Origin: Streptomyces sp. NRRL S-31
GTDB lineage: Bacteria > Actinomycetota > Actinomycetes > Streptomycetales > Streptomycetaceae
Direction of reading: 5' to 3'
DNA: 64,000 bases
Assembly: GCF_000718775.1 (NCBI RefSeq)
Contig: NZ_JOCB01000028.1
Span: 12,362-76,361 of the forward strand
This document shows, one piece after another, positions 8,378 through 16,271 of the stretch. The notes beneath the pieces were generated by a model, which did no database searches, was not told where the DNA came from, and worked only from the letters and a program-made list of their open reading frames with translations. Position 1 is the first letter of the stretch. Each line of letters begins with the position of its first letter. Made by a program: the position numbers and the translations under genes.

Positions 8378-9268
8378 TCAGGCGCAGCCCAGTTCGCCGA
8401 GCATCCCCTGGCGCAACCGGGTGATGATCCGCTTGATCAGCCGGGAGACGTGCATCTGGGAGCACCCCAGCCGCTCCCCGATCTCCGCCTGGGTGGCCTC
8501 CTCCACGAAGCGCAGGTGGATGATCTGCCGGTCCCGGTCGCTCAGCTCGGCCATCAGCGGGGCGAGCGCGTGGAGGTCCTCGACGAGCCGCAGCCCCTCC
8601 TCCTCCACACCGAGGAAGTCGGCGAGCACCGACTCGCCGTCCTCCGGGCCGTCACCGGTCAGCGCGGCGTCCAGGGAGGCGGAGTTGTAGCCGTTGGAGG
8701 CGAGCTGCGCCTCGACCACCTCGCCCTCGGAGATGTTCATCAGTGTGGCCAGTTCGGCCACCGTCGGGTCCCGGTCCAGCCTGCTGGACAGTTCCTCGCG
8801 CGCCTTGGCCAGCTCGACCCGCAGTTCCTGGAGGCGGCGCGGCACGTGCACGGCCCAGGTGGTGTCCCGGAAGAACCGCTTGATCTCACCCACGATGTAC
8901 GGCAGGGCGAACGACGTGAACTCCACCTCGCGGGAGAGCTCGAACCGGTCGATGGCCTTGATCAGTCCGATCATGCCGGTCTGGACGACGTCCTCCATGT
9001 CGTCGCCGCGGCCCCGGAACCGTCCGGCCGCGAACCGCACCAGCGACATGTTCATCTCGATGAGGGTGTTGCGCGCGTACTGGTACTCGTGCGTGCCCTC
9101 CTCCAGCTCGGCCAGCCGGCGGAAGAACTGACGCGACAGGGCCCGTGCGTCCCGCGGGGCCACGGACGCCGGGTCCGCGATACCCGGCAGAGACCCCGCG
9201 CCCGTCCTGCCCTGCTCGGTCTGCTCGACGACCTCTGCTTGCGACCGGATCCCGGCGGCGGTTCTCAT
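8378..9268 (-). CDS. RNA polymerase sigma factor, SigB/SigF family
   Basis: 296 residues with all group 3 regions in order: region 2 (TLIEMNMSLVRFAAGRFRGRGDDMEDVVQTGMIGLIKAIDRFE), the conserved ITGEVKRHFRD-like text here as IVGEIKRFFRDTTWAVHVPRRLQELR, region 3 (DPTVAELATLMNISEGEVVEA) and region 4 (LSDRDRQIIHLRFVEEATQAEIGERLGCSQMHVSRLIKRI). It directs core polymerase to stress or differentiation promoters. ATG 9268 follows GGGAGAGG. Streptomyces carry several such paralogues; from memory its proximity to an RNase HI gene recalls SigL of S. coelicolor, but this was not tested. Confidence 0.93.
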   Translation of the reverse strand: MRTAAGIRSQAEVVEQTEQGRTGAGSLPGIADPASVAPRDARALSRQFFRRLAELEEGTHEYQYARNTLIEMNMSLVRFAAGRFRGRGDDMEDVVQTGMIGLIKAIDRFELSREVEFTSFALPYIVGEIKRFFRDTTWAVHVPRRLQELRVELAKAREELSSRLDRDPTVAELATLMNISEGEVVEAQLASNGYNSASLDAALTGDGPEDGESVLADFLGVEEEGLRLVEDLHALAPLMAELSDRDRQIIHLRFVEEATQAEIGERLGCSQMHVSRLIKRIITRLRQGMLGELGCA

Positions 9269-9338
9269 TACCTCTCCCACGAAAGTCACGGTTCGACGTG
9301 TGCCCAGGCGGCGCCCGTGCAGGCGCCGTGCCCTGCGG

Positions 9339-9363
9339 GTACCCACCCGAGTCCGGGTCATGC
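9339..9363 (-). promoter_or_regulatory. possible sigma-B-type promoter upstream of the sigma gene
   Basis: On the minus strand GCAT-N15-GGGTAC fits the loose SigB-family pattern GNNT-N14-16-GGGTAY. A second match (GCAT-N15-GGGTAC) lies further upstream at 9390-9414. Family sigma genes are often controlled by a paralogue. The pattern is short and GC-rich, so chance matches are likely. Confidence 0.3.
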
Positions 9364-9500
9364 CTCCCGCCGAGCCGTTCACCGCGCGAGTACCCCCGGT
9401 GACGCGGCGCATGCGTCCGGCGCGCCGCGCCCGGCCGGCCGCAGACGGCCCCCCGGGGCCGGATTACCCTCAGGGCGCAACGCCGTGCCCTTGCGTGTCC

Positions 9501-9528
9501 TTGCCTCACGGCGCCCCGCTCCTAGGCT
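9501..9528 (+). promoter_or_regulatory. housekeeping-type promoter for the ClgR-like gene
   Basis: TTGCCT (9501-9506), a 16-base spacer and TAGGCT (9523-9528) place the expected transcription start at about 9535, directly at the ATG at 9536. The mRNA is predicted to be leaderless, which explains the absence of a ribosome site. Confidence 0.6.
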
Positions 9529-9535
9529 GTGGGAA

Positions 9536-9931
9536 ATGACCGACCCGGTGAGTGACCAAGCCCGAGTGATCCCCCTGCGCCCGGCGTCCGCCCGCCCGGA
9601 CGCGCCCGCCCCGGGGCCCCGCGCCCGGGAGCCGCTGTGGCGGGACCTGATCGGCGAGGTGCTGCGCCGCGAGCGGCGGGCACAGGGGCGCACGCTCAAG
9701 GACGTGGCCGAGACCGCCAGGATCTCGTTGCCCTACCTCTCGGAGATCGAGCGCGGACGCAAGGAGGCGTCCTCCGAGGTGCTGGCCGCCGCGGCGCACG
9801 CGCTCGGCCTGGGCCTCGGGGACCTGCTCTCGCGGGCGCACGGCGAACTGGCCCGGCGCGCGGCCGAGCGGCGCCGGGCCACCGCCGTCCCGCACCGGTC
9901 GTACCGAGGGCTCAGTCTGGCCGCCGCCTGA
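9536..9931 (+). CDS. XRE-family regulator resembling ClgR/PopR
   Basis: 131 residues. A disordered alanine/proline N-terminus is followed by a helix-turn-helix (GEVLRRERRAQGRTLKDVAETARISLPYLSEIERGRKEASSEVLAAAAHALGLGLGDLL, about 39-97). The PYLSEIERGRKEASSEVL text is very close to the recognition region of ClgR and PopR, actinobacterial activators of clp protease genes. The family C-terminus usually ends in a Clp-recognised AA tail, and this protein also ends LAAA, so proteolytic control is plausible. No clp gene lies in the window. The upstream frame is longer but unlike any protein. Confidence 0.85.
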   Translation: MTDPVSDQARVIPLRPASARPDAPAPGPRAREPLWRDLIGEVLRRERRAQGRTLKDVAETARISLPYLSEIERGRKEASSEVLAAAAHALGLGLGDLLSRAHGELARRAAERRRATAVPHRSYRGLSLAAA

Positions 9932-10104
9932 ACCGGTCGCCGTACCCCGCTCGTACCGCGGGCACCGCCCCCGCTGCCTCGGGCGCCCGGCCCCCTGCCC
10001 ACCGTCCGGAAGAACCGGCGGCCGAAGCGATGAGTTTCGCGGCGGGGCACGGTCCACCCCCATGACCGTGCCCCACACCCCGCTCCACGCCCCGGGAGGC
10101 GCCC

Positions 10105-10587
10105 ATGACCACCGACGGACTCATCACCTGCCTCTGGTTCGACGGCCGTGCGGAGGAGGCCGCGCACCACTATGTCTCCGTCTTCAAGGACGCGAGCATC
10201 GGGCGGACCGTCCGGTGGCCCGAGTCCGGGCCCGGCCCGGCGGGCTCGGTGCTCACCGTCGAGTTCACCGCCAACGGCCAGCGGTTCGTCGCGCTCAACG
10301 GCGGCCCCGAGTTCACCTTCAACGAGGCGGTCTCCTTCCAGATCCTCTGCGCCGACCAGCAGGAGATCGACCACTACTGGGCCGGGCTCACCGAGAACGG
10401 CGGCGAGGGCGGCCCGTGCGGCTGGCTCAAGGACCGGTTCGGCGTCTCCTGGCAGGTCGTCTACGCGCCGCTGCTCGACATGATCGCCGACCCCGACCCG
10501 GAGCGGGCCGCGCGCGCCACCCGGGCCATGATGGCCATGGGGAAGCTGGACGCCACGGCGCTGGAGAAGGCGTACGCGGGGGAGTAG
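10105..10587 (+). CDS. VOC-family protein, PhnB-like
   Basis: 160 residues of the PhnB/3-demethylubiquinone-methyltransferase-like VOC branch: TCLWFDGRAEEAAHHYVSVFKDASIGR at the start, LTVEFTANGQRFVALNGGPEFTFNEAVSFQILCADQQEIDHYWAGL in the middle, and the hallmark CGWLKDRFGVSWQVVY. A C-terminal helical tail with many methionines and alanines follows. Despite older names these are not methyltransferases, and the function is unknown. ATG 10105 has GGGAGG seven bases ahead. Confidence 0.9.
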   Translation: MTTDGLITCLWFDGRAEEAAHHYVSVFKDASIGRTVRWPESGPGPAGSVLTVEFTANGQRFVALNGGPEFTFNEAVSFQILCADQQEIDHYWAGLTENGGEGGPCGWLKDRFGVSWQVVYAPLLDMIADPDPERAARATRAMMAMGKLDATALEKAYAGE

Positions 10588-10825
10588 CGGTGCGGCGGTT
10601 CCCGTGAGGTGTCCCGGACGGCGGCGGACGGCGGCGGGCGGCGGCGGGCGGCTACGGGGGGGGCAGACGGCGGGTGCCGGCCCACGAACGGATCCGCTGC
10701 CCGACCGCACCGCCGCCCGTCCGGACCGCGCGCCCGTCCGGATCGCCGTCCGGCCCGGCGCGCGGTCCGCAGGCCGGATGACTAGCGTGAAAAACGGGGC
10801 ACACCACCTCAGGAGGGTCGCCAGC

Positions 10826-11620
10826 ATGGCCGTGCAACCCGAAGGAACGCCCTGTTGGGCCGATGCGATGTTCAGCGACGTCGACGGAGCCAAGCGGTTC
10901 TACGGCGACGTCCTCGGCTGGACCTTCGGCGAGTCGTCGTCGGAGTACGGCAACTACACACAGGCCTACGCGGACGGCAAGGCGGTCGCGGCGGTCGTCC
11001 CGCCCATGCCCGGCCAGGAGGGCCAGTCGCAGTGGTGCCTCTACCTCGCCTCGCCGGACGCCGCGGCCACCGCGGAGAAGATCCGCGACAACGGCGGCGA
11101 GGTGCTGCTGGAGCCGATGCGGGTCGGCGACTTCGGCACGATGTGCCTGGCCCGGGAGCCCAGCGGCGCCGTCTTCGGCGTGTGGCAGGCGGGCACCCAC
11201 GAGGGCTTCGAGGCGACGGCCACGCCCGGCGTCTACTGCTGGGCCGAGGTCTTCACCAGGGAGCCGGAACAGGCGGACCCCTTCTTCTGCGCCGTCTTCC
11301 CGTACCGGATGAAGGAGATCGCGGACGAGGCGGTGGACTTCCGTATGTTCGGCATCGGTGAGGACACCGTCCTCGGCCGGATGCGGATGACCGACGACTT
11401 CCCTCCCGAGGTGCCCTCGTACATCAACGTCTACTTCACCGTCGAGGACTGCGACGCGGCCGTGGACCGGGCCGTCAAGCTCGGCGGGATCCTCCGCTTC
11501 GGGCCGATGAGCAGCCCCTTCGGCCGGTTCGCGGCACTCGCCGACCCGCAGGGCGCGAATCTCTCGGTGATCGACATCACGACCACCGAGGGCGAGATGC
11601 CGCAGGTCACGGACGTCTGA
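10826..11620 (+). CDS. two-domain VOC-family protein
   Basis: 264 residues made of two consecutive VOC modules: residues about 8-125 (CWADAMFSDVDGAKRFYGDVLGWTF ... GAVFGVWQAG) and about 135-250 (VYCWAEVFTREPEQADPFFCAVFPYRMKEI ... ADPQGANLSVID). Actinomycete paralogues are often annotated as hydroxylases or glyoxalases without proof. ATG 10826 is preceded by AGGAGGG. It is the third VOC gene in 11 kb, but they belong to different branches, so they are not a local duplication. Confidence 0.9.
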   Translation: MAVQPEGTPCWADAMFSDVDGAKRFYGDVLGWTFGESSSEYGNYTQAYADGKAVAAVVPPMPGQEGQSQWCLYLASPDAAATAEKIRDNGGEVLLEPMRVGDFGTMCLAREPSGAVFGVWQAGTHEGFEATATPGVYCWAEVFTREPEQADPFFCAVFPYRMKEIADEAVDFRMFGIGEDTVLGRMRMTDDFPPEVPSYINVYFTVEDCDAAVDRAVKLGGILRFGPMSSPFGRFAALADPQGANLSVIDITTTEGEMPQVTDV

Positions 11621-11654
11621 GCGGTGCCGGAACGGCCCTCTCCACGACCATGGC

Positions 11655-12353
11655 ATGATCGGGCGCATGGGTGAACGTGTGGTGGCCGCGTGCGACGGGG
11701 CTTCGAAGGGAAACCCCGGGCCGGCCGGATGGGCATGGGTGGTCTCGGACGACGACGAGCGGACCCCGGCCCGCTGGGAGGCGGGCCCGCTCGGCCGGGC
11801 CACCAACAACGTCGCCGAGCTGACGGCCCTGGAACGGCTGCTCACGGCCGTCGACCCGGAGGTGCCGCTGGAGATCCGGATGGACTCCCAGTACGCGATG
11901 AAGGCCGTCACCACCTGGCTGCCCGGCTGGAAGCGCAACGGCTGGAAGACCTCGGCCGGCAAGCCCGTCGCCAACCAGGACCTGGTGGTCCGCATCGACG
12001 AACTCCTCGGCGGCCGGTCCGTCGAGTTCCGCTACGTGCCCGCCCACCAGGTCGACGGCGACCCGCTGAACGACTTCGCCGACCGCGCGGCCAGCCAGGC
12101 GGCCTCCGTCCAGGAAGCGGCCGGCAGCCGACTCGGCTCACCGGAGCCCCCGCCGTCCCCCGACACCCCGGCGGCGGCCGGGGCGCCGCGCCGGAAGGCG
12201 CCCCGCCGCACCGGCGGCGGCGCTTCCTCCCGCACCATCAAGGCGAAGTTCCCCGGCCGCTGCCCGTGCGGCCGGTCCTACGCGGCCGGCGAGAAGATCG
12301 CCAAGAACGCGCAGGGCTGGGGCCACCCGGAGTGCCGTACCACCGACGCCTGA
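11655..12353 (+). CDS. rnhA: ribonuclease HI with C-terminal zinc-finger-like tail
   Basis: Residues 8-150 are a complete RNase HI domain that cuts RNA in RNA-DNA hybrids. The acidic catalytic set is D14 (CDGASKGNPGP), E55 (NNVAELTAL), D77 (MDSQYA) and D143 (NDFADRAA), with H131 in the flexible-loop position. A Pro/Ala/Ser/Arg linker (about 150-195) leads to a short C-terminal module with C203, C205, H224 and C227, a probable zinc site instead of a classic hybrid-binding domain. A second ATG at 11667 is equally possible as start; neither has a strong ribosome site. Confidence 0.93.
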   Translation: MIGRMGERVVAACDGASKGNPGPAGWAWVVSDDDERTPARWEAGPLGRATNNVAELTALERLLTAVDPEVPLEIRMDSQYAMKAVTTWLPGWKRNGWKTSAGKPVANQDLVVRIDELLGGRSVEFRYVPAHQVDGDPLNDFADRAASQAASVQEAAGSRLGSPEPPPSPDTPAAAGAPRRKAPRRTGGGASSRTIKAKFPGRCPCGRSYAAGEKIAKNAQGWGHPECRTTDA

Positions 12354-12364
12354 GTCAGGCGTCG
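12344..12364. terminator. hairpin overlapping the RNase HI stop
   Basis: CGACGCCT / AGGCGTCG form a perfect eight-base stem with a five-base loop that includes the TGA stop codon. Confidence 0.5.
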
Positions 12365-12477
12365 CCTCGTCCCGTCCGGTCGCGGTCCGTCCGGGTGGCC
12401 CGGCTCACCGCGCCCGGCCGACGCGGTCTGACGGACCGCCACCCCTGCTACCCTCCGATGCCGATCGACCACGTCGG

Positions 12478-13830
12478 GTGACTGTCAGGGGTGTGCGGGT
12501 GAAGGTCGTCTGTGTCGGGGGCGGGCCCGCGGGCCTCTGCCTCGCCGTCCTGCTCAAGCGGCAGGACCCCGCCCACGACGTCACCGTCCACGAACGCGAC
12601 CCGGAGGGCTCCACCTACGGCTGGGGCGTGACCTACTGGCGCGGCCTCCTCGACCGGCTCCGGGAGCACGACCCGGAGACGGCCCGGGAGGTCGAGGCCC
12701 ACTCCGTGCGCTGGTACGAGGGCGTCGCGCATGTGGGCGGAGCGACCACCCGGCACCGCGGCGACGAGGGCTTCGGGATCGGCCGGCATCGGCTGCTCGC
12801 CCTGCTCGCCGGCCGGGCCCGCGCCCTCGGTGTCCGCCTGGAGTACGGGAGCACGCTGACGGAGCCGCCCGCCGGCGCGGACCTCGTCGTCGCGGCCGAC
12901 GGCGCGCACAGCGCCCTGCGCGCCCGCCACGCCGACCACTTCGGCACCCTGACCACCCCGGGCCGCAACCACTACGTCTGGCTCGGCACCACCAAGGTCT
13001 TCGACGCCTTCACCTTCGCCTTCACCGAGACCGGCCATGGCTGGATCTGGGCCTACGGCTACGGGTACAGCGGCGAGCGCAGCACCGTCGTGGTCGAGTG
13101 TGCCCAGGAGACCTTCACCGGGCTCGGCCTGGACCGGACGGACGCGCACGACGCCCTCGCCCCCCTGGAGGAACTCTTCGCCGGCGTCCTCGACGGCCAC
13201 CCCCTCATCGCCCGTCCCGGCGCCTCCTGGCAGCGCTTCCGCACCCTCACCAACCGCAGCTGGCACCACGGCAACCTGGTCCTGCTCGGCGACGCCGCCC
13301 ACACCACCCACTACTCCATCGGCGCCGGCACCACGCTCGCCCTGGAGGACGCCATGTGCCTCGCCGACGCCCTGCGCGACCACCGCACCCTGCCCGGCGC
13401 CCTCGCCGCCTACGAGCACCGGCGCCGCGGCGAGCTGCTGTCCGCGCAGAGCGCCGCCCGCTACAGCGCCCGGTGGTACGAGGACCTGCCCCGCTACATC
13501 CACCTGCCCCCGCACCGGATGTTCGCCCTGCTCGGCCAGCGCCACTCACCGCTGCTGCCGTACGTACCGCCGCAGCTGTACTACGGCCTGGACAAGGCGG
13601 CCGGACAGCTGGAGCCGCTGCGCAGGCTCAAGCGCTGGCTCGGCCCGCGCGCCGCCCGCGCCCTGCACGCCCGCACCATGGGTGCCCCCGCCCTGCACGC
13701 CCGCACCATGGGTGCCCCCGCCATGGGTGCCCCCGCCATGGGTGCCGGCGCCATGGACGCCCACACCATGGGCGTCCGCGCCATGGACACCGACGCCACG
13801 GATGCCCGCGCCACCGACGGCCGGCGCTGA
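12478..13830 (+). CDS. FAD-dependent monooxygenase (salicylyl-/anthraniloyl-CoA monooxygenase N-domain type)
   Basis: 450 residues from GTG 12478; GTG 12493 is an alternative with AGGGG close by. The FAD site VVCVGGGPAGLCLAVLLKRQD is at the N-terminus, GADLVVAADGAHSALR in the middle and LLGDAAHTTHYSIGAGTTLALEDA marks the second FAD contact. YGWGVTYWRGLLDRL resembles the flavin domain of salicylyl-CoA 5-hydroxylase and anthraniloyl-CoA monooxygenase, but the reductase half is absent. The last 55 residues are a degenerate pentapeptide array encoded by 15-bp repeats (13660-13824). The gene may form an operon with the lipase 50 bp downstream. Confidence 0.88.
   Translation: MTVRGVRVKVVCVGGGPAGLCLAVLLKRQDPAHDVTVHERDPEGSTYGWGVTYWRGLLDRLREHDPETAREVEAHSVRWYEGVAHVGGATTRHRGDEGFGIGRHRLLALLAGRARALGVRLEYGSTLTEPPAGADLVVAADGAHSALRARHADHFGTLTTPGRNHYVWLGTTKVFDAFTFAFTETGHGWIWAYGYGYSGERSTVVVECAQETFTGLGLDRTDAHDALAPLEELFAGVLDGHPLIARPGASWQRFRTLTNRSWHHGNLVLLGDAAHTTHYSIGAGTTLALEDAMCLADALRDHRTLPGALAAYEHRRRGELLSAQSAARYSARWYEDLPRYIHLPPHRMFALLGQRHSPLLPYVPPQLYYGLDKAAGQLEPLRRLKRWLGPRAARALHARTMGAPALHARTMGAPAMGAPAMGAGAMDAHTMGVRAMDTDATDARATDGRR
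13660..13824 (+). repeat. 15-bp tandem repeat inside the monooxygenase 3' end
   Basis: Eleven 15-bp units run in frame. The first four are two perfect copies of a 30-bp unit (13660-13689 and 13690-13719); later units diverge gradually around the core gccATGGgtgcc. They encode five-residue units such as ALHAR, TMGAP, AMGAP and AMDAH. The array ends six bases before the gene end. Confidence 0.9.
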
Positions 13831-13880
13831 CCCGGCCCGGCCGCACACCCCCCACCAGCTCCGCACCGAAGGAGTCCGCC

Positions 13881-14702
13881 ATGGCCGTACCCGTCGAGTT
13901 CGACCACACCTCCACCGGCTACAGCCTCGAGCGCGCCTACTGGCTGGCCCGCGCGGCCGAACTGGCCTACAAGGACGAGGCCGCCATCGGCGAACAGGCC
14001 GCCCAGTGGGGCTTCGAGGAGGTCCGGCACCACCGGACCCGCTTCACCCCGCCCTTCCCGCTCCAGGACACCCAGGCCTACACCCTGGCGAGCGACCGCG
14101 TGATCGTCACCGCGTTCCGCGGCACCGAACCCGCCCAGATCAAGGACTGGCTGTCCGACGCCACCACCCCGCCCCGGCCCGGCCCCGGCGGCAACGGCTA
14201 CGTCCACCGCGGCTTCGCCGAGGCACTGGAGTCCGTCTACCCGGCCGTCCAGGACACGCTCGCCGAACTGCGCACTGACGGCCAGGCCGTCTACCTCACG
14301 GGGCACAGCCTCGGCGGGGCGCTCGCCATGCTGGCCGGCGCCCGCCTCTATCTGGAGGAGCCGTACCTGGCCGCGGACGGCGTGTACACCTACGGCCAGC
14401 CCCGCACCTGCGACCGGCTGCTCGCGGAGGCGTTCCACAAGGGCTTCGGCGGCCGGATGTACCGCTTCGTCAACAACAACGACATCGTCCCGCAGCTCCC
14501 GCCGGAGCCCGCCTACACCCACGTCCGGGCACTGCGCTACTTCGACTCGAGGGGCAGGCTGCACGAGTCCATGCCGGTCCTGTCGGCACTGGGCGACCGG
14601 GCCAGGGGCCTGACCGCGGACCCCTTCGCGCCCGCCTCCGACGGCATCCGCGACCACTTCATGCACCACTACCTCGCCGCCCTGGAGCAGAACCTGGCCT
14701 GA
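13881..14702 (+). CDS. class 3-type lipase / alpha-beta hydrolase
   Basis: 273 residues with the lipase nucleophile elbow GHSLGG (S143), the upstream VTAFRGTEPAQIKDWLSDA oxyanion strand, VYTYGQPRTCD and FVNNNDIVPQLPPEPAYTHV carrying the acidic residue, and a late histidine in the DHFMHHYLAAL helix. This matches fungal-type (class 3) lipases. No signal peptide is visible, so it probably acts inside the cell or leaves by another route. ATG 13881 is preceded by GAAGGAG. It follows the monooxygenase by 50 bp. Confidence 0.9.
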   Translation: MAVPVEFDHTSTGYSLERAYWLARAAELAYKDEAAIGEQAAQWGFEEVRHHRTRFTPPFPLQDTQAYTLASDRVIVTAFRGTEPAQIKDWLSDATTPPRPGPGGNGYVHRGFAEALESVYPAVQDTLAELRTDGQAVYLTGHSLGGALAMLAGARLYLEEPYLAADGVYTYGQPRTCDRLLAEAFHKGFGGRMYRFVNNNDIVPQLPPEPAYTHVRALRYFDSRGRLHESMPVLSALGDRARGLTADPFAPASDGIRDHFMHHYLAALEQNLA

Positions 14703-14730
14703 ACCGGCACCCGTACGGGTCACCGGCGTT

Positions 14731-14772
14731 GGTGAACAGCCATTCACCCGATAAGGTGAATTACTATTCACC
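14731..14772. promoter_or_regulatory. tandem TetR-type operators
   Basis: Two 18-bp dyads with the same layout stand 24 bp apart: GGTGAAC-agcc-ATTCACC (14731-14748, one mismatch) and GGTGAAT-tact-ATTCACC (14755-14772, perfect). They lie 30-71 bp ahead of the MFS pump start. The TetR gene at the end of the same operon is the obvious ligand. Confidence 0.8.
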
Positions 14773-14801
14773 TCGTACCCGAGCCGCCCGCAGGAGCGCC
14801 G

Positions 14802-16271
14802 ATGGACCAGCCGGCCCCCATATCCCCGCCGGGACCGCGTGACCGGCTCACCATCCCGGTGCTGGCCTCGGGCGGCATCCTCATGGCGGTCATGCAGACC
14901 GTCGTCGTCCCCCTGCTGCCCGACCTGCCCCGGCTCACCGGCGCCTCGGCCGCCGCCGTCTCCTGGACCGTCACCGCCACCCTGCTCTCCGGCGCGGTCC
15001 TCACCCCCGTGCTCGGCCGGGCCGGCGACATGTACGGCAAGCGCCGGGTGCTCATCGCCGCGCTCGCCCTGATGACCGTCGGCTCGGTCATGTGCGCGCT
15101 CTCCTCGGACATCGGCGTGCTCATCACCGCCCGCGCGCTCCAGGGCGCCGCCGCCTCCGTCGTCCCGCTCTCCATCAGCATCCTGCGCGACGAACTCCCG
15201 CCCGAGCGCCGGGGCTCGGCGGTGGCGCTGATGAGTTCCACCGTCGGCATCGGTGCCGCACTCGGTCTGCCGCTCGCCGCGCTGGTCGTCCAGTACGCCG
15301 ACTGGCACACCATGTTCTGGCTCACCAGCGCCCTCGGCGCCCTGGGCACCGCGGCGACCTGGTGGGCGGTGAAGGAGTCGCCGGTGCGCGAGTCCGGACG
15401 GTTCGACGTCCTCGGCGCGCTCGGCCTCGCCGCCGCACTGGTCTGCCTGCTCCTCGGCGTCTCCCAGGGCGGCGTCTGGGGCTGGGGCAGCGCACGGGTC
15501 CTCGGGCTGTTCGCCGCCGCCGGCACCGTCCTCGCCCTGTGGTGGTGGCAGCAACTGCGCACCCCGCGACCGCTGGTCGACCTCCGGCTGGTCACCCGGC
15601 CGCGGGTGGGCCTGTCCCATGTGGCGGCGCTGCTCACCGGCTTCGCCTTCTACGCCAACTCCCTGGTCACCGCCCAACTGGTACAGGCGCCGAAGGCCAC
15701 CGGGTACGGCCTCGGCCTGTCCATCGTCGCCACCGGCCTCTGCCTGCTGCCCGGCGGCGTCACCATGCTGCTGTTCTCCCCGCTGTCGGCCCGCATCTCC
15801 GCCTCGCGCGGCCCGCGGATCACGCTCGCGCTGGGCGCCGCCGTCATCGCCTGCGGGTACGCGCTGCGCATCGCCGACAGCCGCGACCTGTGGATGATCA
15901 TCCTGGGCGCCACCGTGGTCGCCACCGGCACCACCCTCGCCTACTCCGCGCTGCCGACCCTGGTCCTGCGCGCCGTACCGGCTGCCCAGACCGCGTCCGC
16001 CAACGGCGTCAACGTCCTCATGCGCACCATCGGCCAGGCCGTCTCCAGCGCGGCCGTCGCCGCCGTCCTCGTCCACCACAGCAGCCCCCTCGGCGGTGTC
16101 CCCGTGCCCACCCTGCACGGCTACCAGCTGGCCTTCGCCATGGCGGGCGTCATCGCCCTCGCCGCCTGCGCGGCGGCCCTGACCATCCCCGGCGACGACT
16201 CCTCCCGCCCCACCCGGCGCGCCCGGGGCGCCACCCGCGGCGCCCGCGACGAGGCGCTGGAGGGAGCATGA
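14802..16271 (+). CDS. MFS drug/metabolite transporter (DHA2-like)
   Basis: 489 residues with about 14 hydrophobic segments, the size and topology of DHA2 drug:proton antiporters. The loop motif GRAGDMYGKRRVLIAALALM between segments 2 and 3 is the MFS motif A, and LQGAAASVVPLSISILRDELPPERRGSA follows. It probably exports a toxic compound across the cell membrane. ATG 14802 has AGGAG seven bases ahead. Its stop overlaps the TetR start (ATGA). Two palindromes in its promoter indicate tight repression by that TetR. Confidence 0.93.
   Translation: MDQPAPISPPGPRDRLTIPVLASGGILMAVMQTVVVPLLPDLPRLTGASAAAVSWTVTATLLSGAVLTPVLGRAGDMYGKRRVLIAALALMTVGSVMCALSSDIGVLITARALQGAAASVVPLSISILRDELPPERRGSAVALMSSTVGIGAALGLPLAALVVQYADWHTMFWLTSALGALGTAATWWAVKESPVRESGRFDVLGALGLAAALVCLLLGVSQGGVWGWGSARVLGLFAAAGTVLALWWWQQLRTPRPLVDLRLVTRPRVGLSHVAALLTGFAFYANSLVTAQLVQAPKATGYGLGLSIVATGLCLLPGGVTMLLFSPLSARISASRGPRITLALGAAVIACGYALRIADSRDLWMIILGATVVATGTTLAYSALPTLVLRAVPAAQTASANGVNVLMRTIGQAVSSAAVAAVLVHHSSPLGGVPVPTLHGYQLAFAMAGVIALAACAAALTIPGDDSSRPTRRARGATRGARDEALEGA

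Noticed and set aside
2298..11620. Three VOC genes as a local gene amplification
   Set aside because: They belong to different VOC branches (single short, PhnB-like, two-domain) and share no recent similarity.
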